The translations under genes and the position numbers were made by a program. The notes under the pieces are model-generated. The model searched no databases and was not told the origin of the DNA. It was given only the letters and a program-made list of their open reading frames with translations. A stretch of DNA of 64,000 nt from Odiellus spinosus (lineage: Eukaryota > Arthropoda > Arachnida > Opiliones > Phalangiidae): assembly GCA_963920705.1 (NCBI GenBank), contig OY987230.1, forward strand, positions 1,178,001-1,242,000, given 5' to 3'. This document shows positions 36,316 through 49,700 of this stretch, piece by piece (within the stretch, counting starts at the first letter, position 1; each line of letters begins with the position of its first letter).

Positions 36316-36617
36316 CCGTTGAAAAACAAGAAAAATATGGCCAATTCAAGAAATCATACAATATCAAAATAGTCAAATTTCAGATTTTCAAAATTCGCTT
36401 TTTGATATTAGATGTTTTTTGAATTGTCCATATTTTCCATGTTTTTCAACGGATTTTTGAAAACTCTTATTATTTAAACTGTCCATTAATTGCTCTTTCG
36501 AATGACTTTGGTTTTGTCTAAATTGCAAAATTGTGACAAATATAAAATTGGTTAAAATTAAGCAAAAACGCTTAAAAATCCAAGATTATTGGATTCAAAT
36601 GGACACAAAACTTTTGA
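35812..36617. repeat. Fold-back unit, perfect 390-bp inverted repeat (copy 2)
   Basis: The arms 35812-36201 and 36228-36617 match base for base as reverse complements over 390 bp, by reading both fully. The spacer is 26 bp. The shortened S hybrid is 36114-36315 (202 bp) with the same junction GAATTCAATAAAC as copy 1. The left arm covers S-, C- and half the hybrid; the right covers the other half, C+ and S+. The first mismatch is at 35811/36618. Such a sequence could extrude as a cruciform or fold as long hairpin RNA if transcribed; neither is shown. Confidence 0.92.
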
Positions 36618-39600
36618 ATTTTAAGCGATTTAGACAAAATTAAGACCACTCGAAAGACCAAATTTTGGTCTATCTAAAAAACAATAGTTTTGGAAAATCC
36701 GTTGAAAAACAAGAAAAATATGGCCAATTCAAGAAATCATACAATATCAAAATAGTCAAATTTCAGATTTTCAAAATTCGCTTTTTGATATTAGATGTTT
36801 TTTGAATTGTCCATATTTTCCATGTTTTTCAACGGATTTTTGAAAACTCTTATTATTTAAACTCTCCATTAATTGCTCTTTCGAATGACTTTGGTTTTGT
36901 CTAAATTGCAAAATTGTGACAAATATAAAATTGGTTAAAATTAAGCAAAAACGCTTAAAAATCCAAGATTATTGGATTCAAATGGACACAAAACTTTTGA
37001 ATTTTAAGCGATTTAGACAAAATTAAGACCACTCGAAAGACCAAATTTTGGTCTATCTAAAAAACAATAGTTTTGGAAAATCCGTTGAAAAACAAGAAAA
37101 ATATGGCCAATTCAAGAAATCATACAATATCAAAATAGTCAAATTTCAGATTTTCAAAATTCGCTTTTTGATATTAGATGTTTTTTGAATTGTCCATATT
37201 TTCCATGTTTTTCAACGGATTTTTGAAAACTCTTATTATTTAAACTGTCCATTAATTGCTCTTTCGAATGACTTTGGTTTTGTCTAAATTGCAAAATTGT
37301 GACAAATATAAAATTGGTTAAAATTAAGCAAAAACGCTTAAAAATCCAAGATTATTGGATTCAAATGGACACAAAACTTTTGATTTTTAAGCGATTTAGA
37401 CAAAATTAAGACCACTCGAAAGACCAAATTTTGGTCTATCTAAAAAACAATAGTTTTGGAAAATCCGTTGAAAAACAAGAAAAATATGGCCAATTCTAGA
37501 AATCATACAATATCAAAATAGTCAAATTTCAGATTTTAAAAATTCGCTTTTTGATATTAGATGTTTTTTGAATTGTCCATATTTTCCATGTTTTTCAACA
37601 GATTTTCCAAATCTCTTGTTTTTTAGATAGAGCAATATTTGCTCTTTCGAGTGGTCTTAATTTTGTCTAAATCGCTTAAAAATCAAAAGTTTTGTGTCCA
37701 TTTGAATCCAATAATCTTGGATTTTTAAGTGTTTTTGCTTAATTTTAACCAATTTTATATTTGTCACAATTTTGCAATTTAGACAAAACCAAAGTCATTC
37801 GAAATAGCAATTAATGGACAGTTTAAATAATAAGAGTTTTCAAAAATCCGTTGAAAAACATGGAAAATATGGACAATTCAAAAAACATCTAATATCAAAA
37901 AGCGAATTTTGAAAATCTGAAATTTGACTATTTTGATATTCTATGATTTCTTGATTTGGCCATATTTTTCTTGTTTTTCAACGGATTTTTGAAAACTCTT
38001 ATTATTTAGACTGTCCATTAATTGCTCTTTCGAATGACTTTGGTTTTGTCTAAATTGCAAAATTGTGACAAATATAAAATTGGTTAAAATTAAGCAAAAA
38101 CGCTTAAAAATCCAAGATTATTGGATTCAAATGGACACAAAACTTTTGAATTTTAAGCGATTTAGACAAAATTAAGACCACTCGAAAGACCAAATTTTGG
38201 TCTATCTAAAAAACAATAGTTTTGGAAAATCCGTTGAAAAACAAGAAAAATATGGCCAATTCAAGAAATCATACAATATCAAAACAGTCAAATTTCAGAT
38301 TTTCAAAATTCGCTTTTTGATATTAGATGTTTTTTGAATTGTCCATATTTTCCATGTTTTTCAACGGATTTTTGAAAACTCTTATTATTTAAACTGTCCA
38401 TTAATTGCTCTTTCGAATGACTTTGGTTTTGTCTAAATTGCAAAATTGTGACAAATATAAAATTGGTTAAAATTAAGCAAAAACGCTTAAAAATCCAAGA
38501 TTATTGGATTCAAATGGACACAAAACTTTTGAATTTTAAGCGATTTAGACAAAATTAAGACCACTCGAAAGACCAAATTTTGGTCTATCTAAAAAACAAT
38601 AGTTTTGGAAAATCCGTTGAAAAACAAGAAAAATATGGCCAATTCAAGAAATCATACAATATCAAAATAGTCAAATTTCAGATTTTCAAAATTCGCTTTT
38701 TGATATTAGATGTTTTTTGAATTGTCCATATTTTCCATGTTTTTCAACGGATTTTTGAAAACTCTTATTATTTAAACTCTCCATTAATTGCTCTTTCGAA
38801 TGACTTTGGTTTTGTCTAAATTGCAAAATTGTGACAAATATAAAATTGGTTAAAATTAAGCAAAAACGCTTAAAAATCCAAGATTATTGGATTCAAATGG
38901 ACACAAAACTTTTGAATTTTAAGCGATTTAGACAAAATTAAGACCACTCGAAAGACCAAATTTTGGTCTATCTAAAAAACAATAGTTTTGGAAAATCCGT
39001 TGAAAAACAAGAAAAATATGGCCAATTCAAGAAATCATACAATATCAAAATAGTCAAATTTCAGATTTTCAAAATTCGCTTTTTGATATTAGATGTTTTT
39101 TGAATTGTCCATATTTTCCATGTTTTTCAACGAATTTTTGAAAACTCTTATTATTTAAACTGTCCATTAATTTCTCTTTCGAATGACTTTGGTTTTGTCT
39201 AAATTGCAAAATTGTGACAAATATAAAATTGGTTAAAATTAAGAAAAAACGCTTAAAAATCCAAGATTATTGGATTCAAATGGACACAAAACTTTTGATT
39301 TTTAAGCGATTTAGACAAAATTAAGACCACTCGAAAGAGCAAATATTGCTCTATCTAAAAAACAAGAGTTTTGGAAAATCCGTTGAAAAACATGGAAAAT
39401 ATGGACAATTCAAAAAACATCTAATATCAAAAAGCGAATTTTGAAAATCTGAAATTTGACTATTTTGATATTCTATGATTTCTTGAATTGGCCATATTTT
39501 TCTTGTTTTTCAACGGATTTTTGAAAACTCTTATTATTTAGACTGTCCATTAATTGCTCTTTCGAATGACTTTGGTTTTGTCTAAATTGCAAAATTGTGA

Positions 39601-40145
39601 CAAATATAAAATTGGTTAAAATTAAGCAAAAACGCTTAAAAATCCAAGATTATTGGATTCAAATGGACACAAAACTTTTGAATTTTAAGCGATTTAGACA
39701 AAATTAAGACCACTCGAAAGACCAAATTTTGGTCTATCTAAAAAACAATAGTTTTGGAAAATCCGTTGAAAAACAAGAAAAATATGGCCAATTCAAGAAA
39801 TCATACAATATCAAAATAGTCAAATTTCAGATTTTCAAAATTCGCTTTTTGATATTAGATGTTTTTTGAATTGTCCATATTTTCCATGTTTTTCAACGGA
39901 TTTTTGAAAACTCTTATTATTAAGACTGTCCATTAATTGCTCTTTCGAATGACTTTGTTTTTGTCTAAATTGCAAAATTGTGACAAATATAAAATTGGTT
40001 AAAATTAAGCAAAAACGCTTAAAAATCCAAGATTATTGGATTCAAATGGACACAAAACTTTTGATTTTTAAGCGATTTAGACAAAATTAAGACCACTCGA
40101 AAGAGCAAATATTGGTATATCTGAAAATCAAGAGTTTTGGAAAAT
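36316..40145 (+). repeat. Mostly C+ S+ run
   Basis: S is + except for one reversed copy near 37710. Cores are mainly C+, with C- near 37890 and 39420. The rare AAACTCTCCATTAATT at about 36859 recurs 1915 bp later near 38774, so a five-unit duplication has happened here too. One unit has TTAAGTGTTTTTGC near 37728, a CpG lost by C-to-T change on one strand. Confidence 0.84.
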
Positions 40146-41270
40146 CCGTTGAAAAACATGGAAAATATGGACAATTCAAAAAACATCTAATATCAAAAAG
40201 CGAATTTTTAAAATCTGAAATTTGACTATTTTGATATTGTATGATTTCTAGAATTGGCCATATTTTTCTTGTTTTTCAACGGATTTTCCAAAACTATTGT
40301 TTTTTAGATAGACCAAAATTTGGTCTTTCGAGTGGTCTTAATTTTGTCTATATCGCTTAAAATTCAAAAGTTTTGTGTCCATTTGAATCCAATAATCTTG
40401 GATTTTTAAGCGTTTTTGCTTAATTTTAACCAATTTTATATTTGTCACAATTTTGCAATTTAGACAAAACCAAAGTCATTCGAAAGAGCAATTAATGGAC
40501 AGTCTAAATAATAAGAGTTTTCAAAAATCCGTTGAAAAACAAGAAAAATATGGCCAATTCAAGAAATCATAAAATATCAAAATAGTCAAATTTCAGATTT
40601 TCAAAATTCGCTTTTTGATATTAGATGTTTTTTGAATTGTCCATATTTTCCATGTTTTTCAACGGATTTTTGAAAACTCTTATTATTTAAACTGTCCATT
40701 AATTGCTCTTTCGAATGACTTTGGTTTTGTCTAAATTGCAAAATTGTGACAAATATAAAATTGGTTAAAATTAAGCAAAAACGCTTAAAAATCCAAGATT
40801 ATTGGATTCAAATGGACACAAAATTTTTGATTTTTAAGCGATTTAGACAAAATTAAGACCACTTGAAAGACCAAATTTTGGTCTATCTAAAAAACAAGAG
40901 TTTTGGAAAATCCGTTGAAAAACATGGAAAATATGAACAATTCAAAAAACATCTAATATCAAAAAGCGAATTTTGAAAATCTGAAATTTGACTATTTTGA
41001 TATTCTATGATTTCTTGAATTGGCCATATTTTTCTTGTTTTTCAACGGATTTTTGAAAACTCTTATTATTTAGACTGTCCATTAATTGCTCTTTCGAATG
41101 ACTTTGGTTTTGTCTAAATTGCAAAATTGTGACAAATATAAAATTGGTTAAAATTAAGCAAAAACGCTTAAAAATCCAAGATTATTGGATTCAAATGGAC
41201 ACAAAACTTTTGAATTTTAAGCGATTTAGACAAAATTAAGACCACTCGAAAGACCAAATTTTGGTCTATC

Positions 41271-44200
41271 TAAAATACAATAGTTTTGGAAAATCCGTTG
41301 AAAAACAAGAAAAATATGGCCAATTCAAGAAATCATACAATATCAAAATAGTCAAATTTCAGATTTTAAAAATTCGCTTTTTGATATTAGATGTTTTTTG
41401 AATTGTCCATATTTTCCATGTTTTTCAACGGATTTTCCAAAACTCTTGTTTTTTAGATAGACCAATATTTGCTCTTTCGAGTGGTCTTAATTTTGTCTAA
41501 ATCGCTTAAAATTCAAAAGTTTTGTGTCCATTTGAATCCAATAATCTCTGATTTTTAAGCGTTTTTGCTTAATTTTAACCAATTTTATGTTTGTCACAAT
41601 TTTGCAATTTAGACAAAACCAAAGTCATTCGAAAGAGCAATTAATGGACAGTCTAAATAATAAGAGTTTTCAAAAATCCGTTGAAAAACAAGAAAAATGT
41701 GGACAATTCAAGAAATCATAGAATATCAAAATAGTCAAATTTCAGATTTTCAAAATTCGCTTTTTGATATTAGATGTTTTTTGAATTGGCCATATTTTTC
41801 TTGTTTTTCAACGGATTTTTGAAAACTCTTATTATTAAGACTGTCCATTAATTGCTCTTTCGAATGACTTTGTTTTTGTCTAAATTGCAAAATTGTGACA
41901 AATATAAAATTGGTTAAAATTAAGCAAAAACGCTTAAAAATCCAAGATTATTGGATTCAAATGGACACAAAACTTTTGATTTTTAAGCGATTTAGACAAA
42001 ATTAAGACCACTCGAAAGAGCAAATATTGGTCTATCTGAAAATCAAGAGTTTTGGAAAATCCGTTGAAAAACATGGAAAATATGGACAATTCAAAAAACA
42101 TCTAATATCAAAAAGCGAATTTTGAAAATCTGAAATTTGACTATTTTGATATTCTATGATTTCTTGAATTGGCCATATTTTTCTTGTTTTTCAACGGATT
42201 TTCCAAAACTATTGTTTTTTAGATAGACCAAAATTTGGTCTTTCGAGTGGTCTTAATTTTGTCTAAATCGCTTAAAATTCAAAAGTTTTGTGTCCATTTG
42301 AATCCAATAATCTTGGATTTTTAAGCGTTTTTGCTTAATTTTAACCAATTTTATATTTGTCACAATTTTGCAATTTAGACAAAACCAAAGTCATTCGAAA
42401 GAGCAATTAATGGACAGTCTAAATAATAAGAGTTTTCAAAAATCCGTTGAAAAACAAGAAAAATATGGCCAATTCAAGAAATCATAGAATATCAAAATAG
42501 TCAAATTTCAGATTTTCAAAATTCGCTTTTTGATATTAGATGTTTTTTGAATTGTCCATATTTTCCATGTTTTTCAACGGATTTTTGAAAACTCTTATTA
42601 TTTAAACTGTCCATTAATTGCTCTTTCGAATGACTTTGGTTTTGTCTAAATTGCAAAATTGTGACAAATATAAAATTGGTTAAAATAAAGCAAAAACGCT
42701 TAAAAATCCAAGATTATTGGATTCAAATGGACACAAAACTTTTGATTTTTAAGCGATTTAGACAAAATTAAGACCACTCGAAAGAGCAAATATTGGTCTA
42801 TCTGAAAATCAAGAGTTTTGGAAAATCCGTTGAAAAACATGGAAAATATGGACAATTCAAAAAACATCTAATATCAAAAAGCGAATTTTTAAAATCTGAA
42901 ATTTGACTATTTTGATATTCTATGATTTCTAGAATTGGCCATATTTTTCTTGTTTTTCAACGGATTTTTGAAAACTCTTATTATTTAGACTGTCCATTAA
43001 TTGCTCTTTCGAATGACTTTGGTTTTGTCTAAATTGCAAAATTGTGACAAATATAAAATTGGTTAAAATTAAGCAAAAACGCTTAAAAATCCAAGATTAT
43101 TGGATTCAAATGGACACAAAACTTTTGAATTTTAAGCGATTTAGACAAAATTAAGACCACTCGAAAGACCAAATTTTGGTCTATCTAAAATACAATAGTT
43201 TTGGAAAATCCGTTGAAAAACAAGAAAAATATGGCCAATTCAAGAAATCATACAATATCAAAATAGTCAAATTTCAGATTTTAAAAATTCGCTTTTTGAT
43301 ATTAGATGTTTTTTGAATTGTCCATATTTTCCATGTTTTTCAACGGATTTTCCAAAACTCTTGTTTTTTAGATAGACCAATATTTGCTCTTTCGAGTGGT
43401 CTTAATTTTGTCTAAATCGCTTAAAATTCAAAAGTTTTGTGTCCATTTGAATCCAATAATCTCTGATTTTTAAGCGTTTTTGCTTAATTTTAACCAATTT
43501 TATGTTTGTCACAATTTTGCAATTTAGACAAAACCAAAGTCATTCGAAAGAGCAATTAATGGACAGTCTAAATAATAAGAGTTTTCAAAAATCCGTTGAA
43601 AAACAAGAAAAATGTGGACAATTCAAGAAATCATAGAATATCAAAATAGTCAAATTTCAGATTTTCAAAATTCGCTTTTTGATATTAGATGTTTTTTGAA
43701 TTGGCCATATTTTTCTTGTTTTTCAACGGATTTTTGAAAACTCTTATTATTAAGACTGTCCATTAATTGCTCTTTCGAATGACTTTGTTTTTGTCTAAAT
43801 TGCAAAATTGTGACAAATATAAAATTGGTTAAAATTAAGCAAAAACGCTTAAAAATCCAAGATTATTGGATTCAAATGGACACAAAACTTTTGATTTTTA
43901 AGCGATTTAGACAAAATTAAGACCACTCGAAAGAGCAAATATTGGTCTATCTGAAAATCAAGAGTTTTGGAAAATCCGTTGAAAAACATGGAAAATATGG
44001 ACAATTCAAAAAACATCTAATATCAAAAAGCGAATTTTGAAAATCTGAAATTTGACTATTTTGATATTCTATGATTTCTTGAATTGGCCATATTTTTCTT
44101 GTTTTTCAACGGATTTTCCAAAACTATTGTTTTTTAGATAGACCAAAATTTGGTCTTTCGAGTGGTCTTAATTTTGTCTAAATCGCTTAAAATTCAAAAG

Positions 44201-46750
44201 TTTTGTGTCCATTTGAATCCAATAATCTTGGATTTTTAAGCGTTTTTGCTTAATTTTAACCAATTTTATATTTGTCACAATTTTGCAATTTAGACAAAAC
44301 CAAAGTCATTCGAAAGAGCAATTAATGGACAGTCTAAATAATAAGAGTTTTCAAAAATCCGTTGAAAAACAAGAAAAATATGGCCAATTCAAGAAATCAT
44401 AGAATATCAAAATAGTCAAATTTCAGATTTTCAAAATTCGCTTTTTGATATTAGATGTTTTTTGAATTGTCCATATTTTCCATGTTTTTCAACGGATTTT
44501 TGAAAACTCTTATTATTTAAACTGTCCATTAATTGCTCTTTCGAATGACTTTGGTTTTGTCTAAATTGCAAAATTGTGACAAATATAAAATTGGTTAAAA
44601 TAAAGCAAAAACGCTTAAAAATCCAAGATTATTGGATTCAAATGGACACAAAACTTTTGATTTTTAAGCGATTTAGACAAAATTAAGACCACTCGAAAGA
44701 GCAAATATTGGTCTATCTGAAAATCAAGAGTTTTGGAAAATCCGTTGAAAAACATGGAAAATATGGACAATTCAAAAAACATCTAATATCAAAAAGCGAA
44801 TTTTTAAAATCTGAAATTTGACTATTTTGATATTCTATGATTTCTAGAATTGGCCATATTTTTCTTGTTTTTCAACGGATTTTTGAAAACTCTTATTATT
44901 TAGACTGTCCATTAATTGCTCTTTCGAATGACTTTGGTTTTGTCTAAATTGCAAAATTGTGACAAATATAAAATTGGTTAAAATTAAGCAAAAACGCTTA
45001 AAAATCCAAGATTATTGGATTCAAATGGACACAAAACTTTTGAATTTTAAGCGATTTAGACAAAATTAAGACCACTCGAAAGACCAAATTTTGGTCTATC
45101 TAAAATACAATAGTTTTGGAAAATCCGTTGAAAAACAAGAAAAATATGGCCAATTCAAGAAATCATACAATATCAAAATAGTCAAATTTCAGATTTTAAA
45201 AATTCGCTTTTTGATATTAGATGTTTTTTGAATTGTCCATATTTTCCATGTTTTTCAACGGATTTTCCAAAACTCTTGTTTTTTAGATAGACCAATATTT
45301 GCTCTTTCGAGTGGTCTTAATTTTGTCTAAATCGCTTAAAATTCAAAAGTTTTGTGTCCATTTGAATCCAATAATCTCTGATTTTTAAGCGTTTTTGCTT
45401 AATTTTAACCAATTTTATGTTTGTCACAATTTTGCAATTTAGACAAAACCAAAGTCATTCGAAAGAGCAATTAATGGACAGTCTAAATAATAAGAGTTTT
45501 CAAAAATCCGTTGAAAAACAAGAAAAATGTGGACAATTCAAGAAATCATAGAATATCAAAATAGTCAAATTTCAGATTTTCAAAATTCGCTTTTTGATAT
45601 TAGATGTTTTTTGAATTGGCCATATTTTTCTTGTTTTTCAACGGATTTTTGAAAACTCTTATTATTAAGACTGTCCATTAATTGCTCTTTCGAATGACTT
45701 TGTTTTTGTCTAAATTGCAAAATTGTGACAAATATAAAATTGGTTAAAATTAAGCAAAAACGCTTAAAAATCCAAGATTATTGGATTCAAATGGACACAA
45801 AACTTTTGATTTTTAAGCGATTTAGACAAAATTAAGACCACTCGAAAGAGCAAATATTGGTCTATCTGAAAATCAAGAGTTTTGGAAAATCCGTTGAAAA
45901 ACATGGAAAATATGGACAATTCAAAAAACATCTAATATCAAAAAGCGAATTTTGAAAATCTGAAATTTGACTATTTTGATATTCTATGATTTCTTGAATT
46001 GGCCATATTTTTCTTGTTTTTCAACGGATTTTCCAAAACTATTGTTTTTTAGATAGACCAAAATTTGGTCTTTCGAGTGGTCTTAATTTTGTCTAAATCG
46101 CTTAAAATTCAAAAGTTTTGTGTCCATTTGAATCCAATAATCTTGGATTTTTAAGCGTTTTTGCTTAATTTTAACCAATTTTATATTTGTCACAATTTTG
46201 CAATTTAGACAAAACCAAAGTCATTCGAAAGAGCAATTAATGGACAGTCTAAATAATAAGAGTTTTCAAAAATCCGTTGAAAAACAAGAAAAATATGGCC
46301 AATTCAAGAAATCATAGAATATCAAAATAGTCAAATTTCAGATTTTCAAAATTCGCTTTTTGATATTAGATGTTTTTTGAATTGTCCATATTTTCCATGT
46401 TTTTCAACGGATTTTTGAAAACTCTTATTATTTAAACTGTCCATTAATTGCTCTTTCGAATGACTTTGGTTTTGTCTAAATTGCAAAATTGTGACAAATA
46501 TAAAATTGGTTAAAATAAAGCAAAAACGCTTAAAAATCCAAGATTATTGGATTCAAATGGACACAAAACTTTTGATTTTTAAGCGATTTAGACAAAATTA
46601 AGACCACTCGAAAGAGCAAATATTGGTCTATCTGAAAATCAAGAGTTTTGGAAAATCCGTTGAAAAACATGGAAAATATGGACAATTCAAAAAACATCTA
46701 ATATCAAAAAGCGAATTTTTAAAATCTGAAATTTGACTATTTTGATATTG
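41271..46750. repeat. Five-unit higher-order repeat of 1915 bp
   Basis: ATAATCTCTG is at 41541, 43456 and 45371, exactly 1915 bp apart. TCTAAAATACAATAG at 41270, 43185 and 45100 keeps the same spacing. The order per copy is C+ S- C+ S+ C- S- C+ S+ C- S+. The first two copies look identical; the third departs after its last C- core, where an S- replaces the S+ and the four-unit pattern starts. Confidence 0.86.
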
Positions 46751-49700
46751 TATGATTTCTAGAATTGGCCATATTTTTCTTGTTTTTCAACGGATTTTCC
46801 AAAACTCTTGTTTTTTAGATAGACCAATATTTGTTCTTTCGAGTGGTCTTAATTTTGTCTAAATCGCTTAAAATTCAAAAGTTTTGTGTCCATTTGAATC
46901 CAATAATCTCTGATTTTTAAGCGTTTTTGCTTAATTTTAACCAATTTTATGTTTGTCACAATTTTGCAATTTAGACAAAACCAAAGTCATTCGAAAGAGC
47001 AATTAATGGACAGTCTAAATAATAAGAGTTTTCAAAAATCCGTTGAAAAACAAGAAAAATGTGGACAATTCAAGAAATCATAGAATATCAAAATAGTCAA
47101 ATTTCAGATTTTCAAAATTCGCTTTTTGATATTAGATGTTTTTTGAATTGGCCATATTTTTCTTGTTTTTCAACGGATTTTTGAAAACTCTTATTATTAA
47201 GACTGTCCATTAATTGCTCTTTCGAATGACTTTGTTTTTGTCTAAATTGCAAAATTGTGACAAATATAAAATTGGTTAAAATTAAGCAAAAACGCTTAAA
47301 AATCCAAGATTATTGGATTCAAATGGACACAAAACTTTTGATTTTTAAGCGATTTAGACAAAATTAAGACCACTCGAAAGAGCAAATATTGGTCTATCTG
47401 AAAATCAAGAGTTTTGGAAAATCCGTTGAAAAACATGGAAAATATGGACAATTCAAAAAACATCTAATATCAAAAAGCGAATTTTGAAAATCTGAAATTT
47501 GACTATTTTGATATTCTATGATTTCTTGAATTGGCCATATTTTTCTTGTTTTTCAACGGATTTTCCAAAACTATTGTTTTTTAGATAGACCAAAATTTGG
47601 TCTTTCGAGTGGTCTTAATTTTGTCTAAATCGCTTAAAATTCAAAAGTTTTGTGTCCATTTGAATCCAATAATCTTGGATTTTTAAGCGTTTTTGCTTAA
47701 TTTTAACCAATTTTATATTTGTCACAATTTTGCAATTTAGACAAAACCAAAGTCATTCGAAAGAGCAATTAATGGACAGTCTAAATAATAAGAGTTTTCA
47801 AAAATCCGTTGAAAAACAAGAAAAATATGGCCAATTCAAGAAATCATAGAATATCAAAATAGTCAAATTTCAGATTTTCAAAATTCGCTTTTTGATATTA
47901 GATGTTTTTTGAATTGTCCATATTTTCCATGTTTTTCAACGGATTTTTGAAAACTCTTATTATTTAAACTGTCCATTAATTGCTCTTTCGAATGACTTTG
48001 GTTTTGTCTAAATTGCAAAATTGTGACAAATATAAAATTGGTTAAAATAAAGCAAAAACGCTTAAAAATCCAAGATTATTGGATTCAAATGGACACAAAA
48101 CTTTTGATTTTTAAGCGATTTAGACAAAATTAAGACCACTCGAAAGAGCAAATATTGGTCTATCTGAAAATCAAGAGTTTTGGAAAATCCGTTGAAAAAC
48201 ATGGAAAATATGGACAATTCAAAAAACATCTAATATCAAAAAGCGAATTTTTAAAATCTGAAATTTGACTATTTTGATATTGTATGATTTCTAGAATTGG
48301 CCATATTTTTCTTGTTTTTCAACGGATTTTCCAAAACTCTTGTTTTTTAGATAGACCAATATTTGTTCTTTCGAGTGGTCTTAATTTTGTCTAAATCGCT
48401 TAAAATTCAAAAGTTTTGTGTCCATTTGAATCCAATAATCTCTGATTTTTAAGCGTTTTTGCTTAATTTTAACCAATTTTATGTTTGTCACAATTTTGCA
48501 ATTTAGACAAAACCAAAGTCATTCGAAAGAGCAATTAATGGACAGTCTAAATAATAAGAGTTTTCAAAAATCCGTTGAAAAACAAGAAAAATGTGGACAA
48601 TTCAAGAAATCATAGAATATCAAAATAGTCAAATTTCAGATTTTCAAAATTCGCTTTTTGATATTAGATGTTTTTTGAATTGGCCATATTTTTCTTGTTT
48701 TTCAACGGATTTTTGAAAACTCTTATTATTAAGACTGTCCATTAATTGCTCTTTCGAATGACTTTGTTTTTGTCTAAATTGTAAAATTGTGACAAATATA
48801 AAATTGGTTAAAATTAAGCAAAAACGCTTAAAAATCCAAGATTATTGGATTCAAATGGACACAAAACTTTTGATTTTTAAGCGATTTAGACAAAATTAAG
48901 ACCACTCGAAAGAGCAAATATTGGTCTATCTGAAAATCAAGAGTTTTGGAAAATCCGTTGAAAAACATGGAAAATATGGACAATTCAAAAAACATCTAAT
49001 ATCAAAAAGCGAATTTTGAAAATCTGAAATTTGACTATTTTGATATTCTATGATTTCTTGAATTGGCCATATTTTTCTTGTTTTTCAACGGATTTTCCAA
49101 AACTATTGTTTTTTAGATAGACCAAAATTTGGTCTTTCGAGTGGTCTTAATTTTGTCTAAATCGCTTAAAATTCAAAAGTTTTGTGTCCATTTGAATCCA
49201 ATAATCTTGGATTTTTAAGCGTTTTTGCTTAATTTTAACCAATTTTATATTTGTCACAATTTTGCAATTTAGACAAAACCAAAGTCATTCGAAAGAGCAA
49301 TTAATGGACAGTCTAAATAATAAGAGTTTTCAAAAATCCGTTGAAAAACAAGAAAAATATGGCCAATTCAAGAAATCATAGAATATCAAAATAGTCAAAT
49401 TTCAGATTTTCAAAATTCGCTTTTTGATATTAGATGTTTTTTGAATTGTCCATATTTTCCATGTTTTTCAACGGATTTTTGAAAACTCTTATTATTTAAA
49501 CTGTCCATTAATTGCTCTTTCGAATGACTTTGGTTTTGTCTAAATTGCAAAATTGTGACAAATATAAAATTGGTTAAAATAAAGCAAAAACGCTTAAAAA
49601 TCCAAGATTATTGGATTCAAATGGACACAAAACTTTTGATTTTTAAGCGATTTAGACAAAATTAAGACCACTCGAAAGAGCAAATATTGGTCTATCTGAA

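Noticed and set aside
34101-36617. Fold-back units as assembly artefacts
   Set aside because: Not fully excluded, but two copies 1871 bp apart share the same unusual junction while differing in arm length and in one base, which is less likely for a simple chimeric-read artefact. They were kept as real with this caveat.
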